Made by a program: the position numbers and the translations under genes. Of a stretch of DNA of 20,763 nt, positions 18,431-20,763 are shown in pieces; positions within the stretch are counted from its first letter, which is position 1; the number at the start of each line of letters is the position of its first letter. The stretch covers positions 105,023-125,785 of the forward strand of contig MNCI01002305.1 of NCBI GenBank assembly GCA_015680685.1, in the 5' to 3' direction. A model generated the notes under the pieces. It ran no database searches, was not told the origin of the DNA, and was given only the letters and a program-made list of their open reading frames with translations. Source of the DNA: Gnetum montanum. Lineage: Eukaryota; Streptophyta; Gnetopsida; Gnetales; Gnetaceae.

Positions 18431-20763
18431 ATTTTAGTGCAAGACCTATAAAGAAGAAAATACATTTCATGTTCAATTTAGGAAAAATTTACCCCTAATT
18501 CAAGCTTGAATTTGACCTACGATATAGATTAAAATGGCCATTATCCCATTTTTTTCTAAAAAAAGGAGGCATATCGATCCTCTCAAATAATTAAATGACA
18601 AGGGAATGACTATTTGGTAGAGATTTTTTGATTTTAAAATTAAATGGTTGGTCAAAGGAATTAGGGATTGAAGTACAATGATAGAGGAACTTAAATGAAT
18701 GAATCTAAAGGTCATTTGAGACCAATCCTATTTCAAACAATTCTTAAAGACTTATAAGCCTCAATGCTAATCACCATTGCACAAATAACTTCTAAGAGAG
18801 CTTCTAGCAAACTTCACATGAATTGCACAAAGTGGCAAAAATACGGAGTAGAGTCCAAAAGTCATACACAATTCAAGAAGTTAACAAGGTTAGACATTAA
18901 TCATGCTAACAAAATATATCAATATGAAAGAAGAAACTGACCTATTATTCTATGATATACCTATTCAAGCACTCACAAAATATTTGGAAAAATGCAATTT
19001 GTCTATTTTTTAGGTATGTAGATGGGCCAAATCAAATGAATATTTGAAGCTTTAGGATCAAAACGAGGAGGACTCAGAGCTACTCTTTTATCATGACAAA
19101 TGATCATGATTATCCCCAACAGTTCCATGTAAAGACCTTTAAGGAAGAATAGAAATGGAGAAATTTTTATCAATAGATAGGCTTGCACAAAATTGGTTTC
19201 AAACCTAGGGCCAATTTAATCTAAGATGTTATTAATTCGATCTTCTTTGAAGCAAAGTTCAACAACAATTGTTTAAAATTCAAGAAGAAGCTAGAACAAG
19301 TTATTAATATCAATCCTAGAAGAAGCTATGAATTATATGGTGTGCCTCTTCTTAGTTGTTCAAAATGAGACACTTGTAATGAAAATGTAGCAACTATTGT
19401 AGGAAATCTAACATTAGCAAATGACTTACACATGGACAAGTCTAACATTTCAACATTTTTCAACTACAAGAAAATCTTTCCAAGTTTCAATGATCTTAGG
19501 TTTCATCATCATATTTTCATTGCTACTTTAAATATTTGTTTTGAATTTAATATTACTTATACCATAGCCCAACATTTAAAATTTTTGACCATTATTGAAA
19601 ATAACAAGTGTTTCCACCTAGTCTATTTAATGAATACTCAATTATGAGATAGTATGATAGATACAATGGCCAACAACATCTTGTCTAAAATGAGCTCATT
19701 TTTTGTTAGATCATGTTTTGGCTCTAATACCAAGTCCTAAGAGACTTTGGTCCATTTTCCTCCAATATGTTGAAGAGAGAAAATTAAAGAAGAGATGGCC
19801 TTGTTATGATTTCTATCCTATTGTCTACCATAAAGATTATATGGATGTCCAAAATCTTAAGTTTCTTATGAATGTTTTTTATCCACTTTTATATCAAGTT
19901 CTTACTAATAGAACAATGCCAAGAATGAAACAAGTCATGGTAAAGGAAATCAAGGCCAAGTGTAAAGGGGAAATTTTCTTCCATGCTCATTACATAGAAA
20001 TAATTATATGAGGATTTGAAGGAAGGCCAAGAAAGCTACCATGAATCATGGTCTCCTGTTTGATAGCTATGAAAGTTGGTAGGCATATTTAGAATAGTTT
20101 GTTGTGACATTAATATACAATAGGATAGGTTTTTCCTCTACAAATTGGCTTTTGATATTTTGAGAATGCCCCTCATATAATGAATATAGGGATCAATTTT
20201 GAGAAAGTAATCTTTCTTAAAGCTTAACACATGTTCTAGAATCCTAACAAGTATTTTAGAAAGGCTCATGAACATTAGGAAAATGATGTATATTCTTTAA
20301 TGAATGATAAACTCATAAATTTGGAGAAGCACTAGGTAGAAGGTAAACTTAAAAGAACTCTCTTCATAGTTCTGCTTGAGGAATAATGCAGAGAAATAGA
20401 TCTTTTTATCAATAGATGGTTTGCAAAATAAAATCATATAATGGCCAAGTGGTTTAATCAAGATCACTTGGACAAGATGAAAGAAAACTTTTTTTCATGG
20501 CAAATTGGTAATCATAATGAAGCCTTGGACTTCAAAGCTTTCACTTGGTTCATTAAAGTTCAAGAACAAAAAAAAGAAAAGAAAAGAGTGGCTAGAAATT
20601 CTTTTTGGTAAGAAAATGCTATTGATAGAAAAAGAGAACCCATAATTAGAGATTTTGAAGACTGAGACTGATTTTTCATTGTTCAAGGTCCTAATTCTTT
20701 TAGATTTTTCTTCAGGGTACATTATTAAGGGAGGGTCAAAATCTATAAAAGCTAAAACTACTA
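18431..20763. other. AT-rich DNA with decayed, unassigned coding or repeat traces
   Basis: ORFs at 19432-19647 (71 aa) and 19703-20011 (102 aa; contains K-R-W-P-C-Y-D-F-Y-P) and a 56-codon open run from about 20441 (M-A-K-W-F-N-Q-D-H) look more protein-like than the surrounding DNA, but match no family I can name. A shared word (ttttatcaatagat followed by ttgca) at about 19166 and 20405 with similar flanks suggests two copies of one old repeat. At 19720-19732 the minus strand reads TGGTATTAGAGCC, one base from the Copia-type initiator-Met primer site, without supporting LTRs. The likeliest reading is old retroelement debris. Confidence 0.4.
19136..20430. repeat. Pair of diverged direct repeats (about 19136-19195 and 20376-20430)
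   Basis: The segments share ttttatcaatagat, then (a)gg(c)tttgca/cttgca and an upstream gga(a)gaata(g/a)..g.agaaat. They are about 1.24 kb apart in the same orientation and separated by unassigned sequence. The match is short and needs alignment to confirm. Confidence 0.45.

Overview
The window looks like intergenic DNA from a large, repeat-rich land-plant nuclear genome. The reasons are intron-split relics of a plant tryptophan aminotransferase (TAA1/TAR) gene, a Ty3/gypsy gag-protease remnant, two plant-type LINE fragments, very low gene density and AT-rich, heavily mutated filler. A gymnosperm would fit (old, unpurged retroelements), but that is inference. I see no gene that is clearly intact.

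Layout. 1-4215: a plus-strand Ty3/gypsy-like gag-protease remnant. It has a leader with a 28-bp tandem repeat, a degraded gag, a proline-rich linker with four in-frame K-T-L-N-W repeats and an open 250-aa protease ORF. No reverse transcriptase, RNase H or integrase follows. 4216-5375: a minus-strand TAR pseudogene (copy 1) with three recognisable exon segments, an intact PLP-lysine motif, two frameshifting tandem duplications and a deletion. 5376-7843: a possible upstream exon, a 47-bp tandem duplication and otherwise featureless DNA. 7844-7961: short tandem repeats around the only ambiguous base. 8180-8365: the 3' end of an RTE-type LINE. 8895-9250 and 14005-14200: two further minus-strand TAR fragments (copies 3 and 2). 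They are collinear with the exon order and separated by about 4.8 kb of repeats, including a LINE reverse-transcriptase pseudogene (12660-13500) and two related LTR-like repeats (9310-9870, 12225-12665). 15065-15340: perfect and imperfect tandem duplications. 16859-18430: a hierarchical tandem array with modules of about 75-80 bp and two units of about 286 bp. 18431-20763: AT-rich DNA with decayed repeat and coding traces that I cannot assign.

Functional reading. Nothing here forms a working pathway. The TAA1/TAR family converts L-tryptophan to indole-3-pyruvate in auxin synthesis; here only broken copies remain. The notable themes are a dispersed TAR pseudogene family, gag-protease decay by stop codons rather than frameshifts after the N-terminus, and many short tandem duplications (22-77 bp) across the locus.
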